The notes beneath the pieces are model-generated. The model was not told the DNA's origin. It ran no database searches and saw nothing but the letters and a program-made list of their open reading frames with translations. Below, piece after piece: positions 5,635 through 6,242 of a stretch of DNA of 6,242 bases. The stretch is from Planctomicrobium sp. GTDB taxonomy: Bacteria; Planctomycetota; Planctomycetia; Planctomycetales; Planctomycetaceae. The position numbers and the translations under genes are program-made. Each line of letters starts with the position of its first letter. The stretch's first letter is position 1. The stretch spans positions 1-6,242 of the forward strand of contig JABJMI010000550.1 in NCBI GenBank assembly GCA_018659505.1, written 5' to 3'.

Positions 5635-5679
5635 GCCAACCCACCACTTTCCGTCCGACGAAATGGTGGGTCGGCGTCG
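5631..5679. repeat. Long imperfect palindrome past the endonuclease IV gene
   Basis: Arms 5631-5646 (CGATGCCAACCCACCA) and 5664-5679 (TGGTGGGTCGGCGTCG) pair at 15 of 16 positions counting one G-U, with one A-C mismatch. TTTC (5648-5651) and GAAA (5660-5663) extend the stem inward. It begins 18 bases past the minus-strand stop at 5698 and 29 bases after the small plus-strand frame. It lacks a T-run, so it may be a REP-like repeat or a bidirectional 3'-end structure. The right flank GTCGTACC also occurs at 2785-2792 in the other intergenic element. Confidence 0.55.
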
Positions 5680-5697
5680 TACCTCCTTGACTCCACC

Positions 5698-6242
5698 CTA
5701 CTTTTTCTTCATTAATGATTTCAATGTCCTCAAGTTCACAGCGTCCATTTCTTCGTCGTCCCGCTTTTCTTTCTTCGTTTCGAGGTACATTGGCAGGTCT
5801 TTGAAGCGTTTGTCGTTGAGGACGAACCTGAAAGGTTCGAGTCCCAGGAAGCCTTCGCCGATGTGGTCGTGGCGGTCGACGCGAGTGCCTTGTTCTTTTT
5901 TGCTGTCGTTGAGGTGGAACGCTTGCACTTTGTCGATGCCGAGATGCTCATCGAGTTGTTGCATCGTCTCATCGTATTCAGCTTGTGTTTGCAGACCGTA
6001 ACCGGCAGCGAAGATGTGACAAGTGTCGATGCAGACACCGTAGCGGTCACCGTCGTCGGCATTCTGAATGATGTGCCCCAGGTGCTCGAACTTGTAGCCC
6101 AGGTTGGTGCCTTGACCGGCGGTTGCTTCGATCCAGGTTTTCACTTTGAAGCCGGCAGTCCGTCGATGGGCTTCGTTGAGACCTTCGACAATTTTCGCCA
6201 AACCCTCTTCTTCCGAACTCTCAACATAGCTCCCCGGGTGCA
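5698..6242 (-). CDS. nfo: Endonuclease IV (AP endonuclease), N-terminus cut by window edge
   Basis: The C-terminal 181 complete codons of deoxyribonuclease IV, a TIM-barrel enzyme with three zinc ions that cuts DNA 5' of abasic sites in base excision repair. Relative to the E. coli enzyme (285 residues) about 105 N-terminal residues lie beyond the window. Metal ligands of the family are visible in order: His of HPGS (H109 equivalent), Glu of WIEATAGQG (E145), Asp and His of CIDTCH (D179, H182), His of FHLNDS (H216), Asp and His of VDRHD (D229, H231) and Glu of YLETKK (E261). Only the H69 equivalent is off-window. The frame is open to the edge; an internal TTG at 6201 is not the true start. 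The C-terminus is Lys-rich (MKKK). It is followed by the palindrome at 5631-5679. Cytoplasmic, not obviously linked to the FHA cluster. Confidence 0.95.
   Translation of the reverse strand, partial: HPGSYVESSEEEGLAKIVEGLNEAHRRTAGFKVKTWIEATAGQGTNLGYKFEHLGHIIQNADDGDRYGVCIDTCHIFAAGYGLQTQAEYDETMQQLDEHLGIDKVQAFHLNDSKKEQGTRVDRHDHIGEGFLGLEPFRFVLNDKRFKDLPMYLETKKEKRDDEEMDAVNLRTLKSLMKKK

Noticed and set aside
5597..5688. AAGGAGGT on the minus strand right after the endonuclease IV stop, followed by an open frame
   Set aside because: No ATG, GTG or TTG lies at a usable distance; only ATT is available, and the frame runs through the long palindrome and is best explained as a by-product of it.

Overview
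The window looks like a chromosomal segment from a member of the Planctomycetota. The main evidence is the secreted squalene-cyclase-repeat protein at 5-1111, whose wording (a [16 protein letters not shown] stretch, then ENPGMG and [11 protein letters not shown]) is typical of a family abundant in that phylum. A small lipoprotein of a type I associate with the same phylum, weak or absent Shine-Dalgarno sites at several starts and moderate GC fit this. The assignment rests on recollection of families, not on a search.

Layout: (1) 5-1111, minus strand, exported alpha/alpha-barrel protein. (2) 1112-1363, divergent intergenic region with a dyad and a strongly G/T-biased tract. (3) 1364-1972, plus strand, lipoprotein of unknown function. 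(4) 1973-2206, intergenic, with several short perfect inverted repeats. (5) 2207-2626, plus strand, membrane-anchored thioredoxin with WCGPC. (6) 2627-2879, convergent intergenic region filled by nested inverted repeats and a probable terminator. (7) 5279-2880, minus strand, three codirectional genes: FHA-domain protein, ParA/MinD-type ATPase and glutaminase. (8) 5280-5697, intergenic, with a -10 element for the FHA gene, a candidate 50-residue membrane peptide with a strong ribosome binding site, and a long imperfect hairpin. (9) 5698-6242, minus strand, the C-terminal two thirds of endonuclease IV, cut by the window edge.

The most interesting part is the FHA-ATPase-glutaminase cluster. A phosphopeptide-binding module, a P-loop ATPase with arginine at the signature-lysine position and a glutamine-hydrolysing enzyme lie in one apparent transcription unit. 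FHA proteins of actinobacteria (GarA/OdhI) are known to control glutamate metabolism, so a phospho-dependent link to glutaminase is a reasonable but untested idea. The second notable item is the nested inverted-repeat element at 2651-2801, which could be a small dispersed palindromic element or a structured RNA. No CRISPR array, tRNA, rRNA, transposase or clear defence gene was seen.
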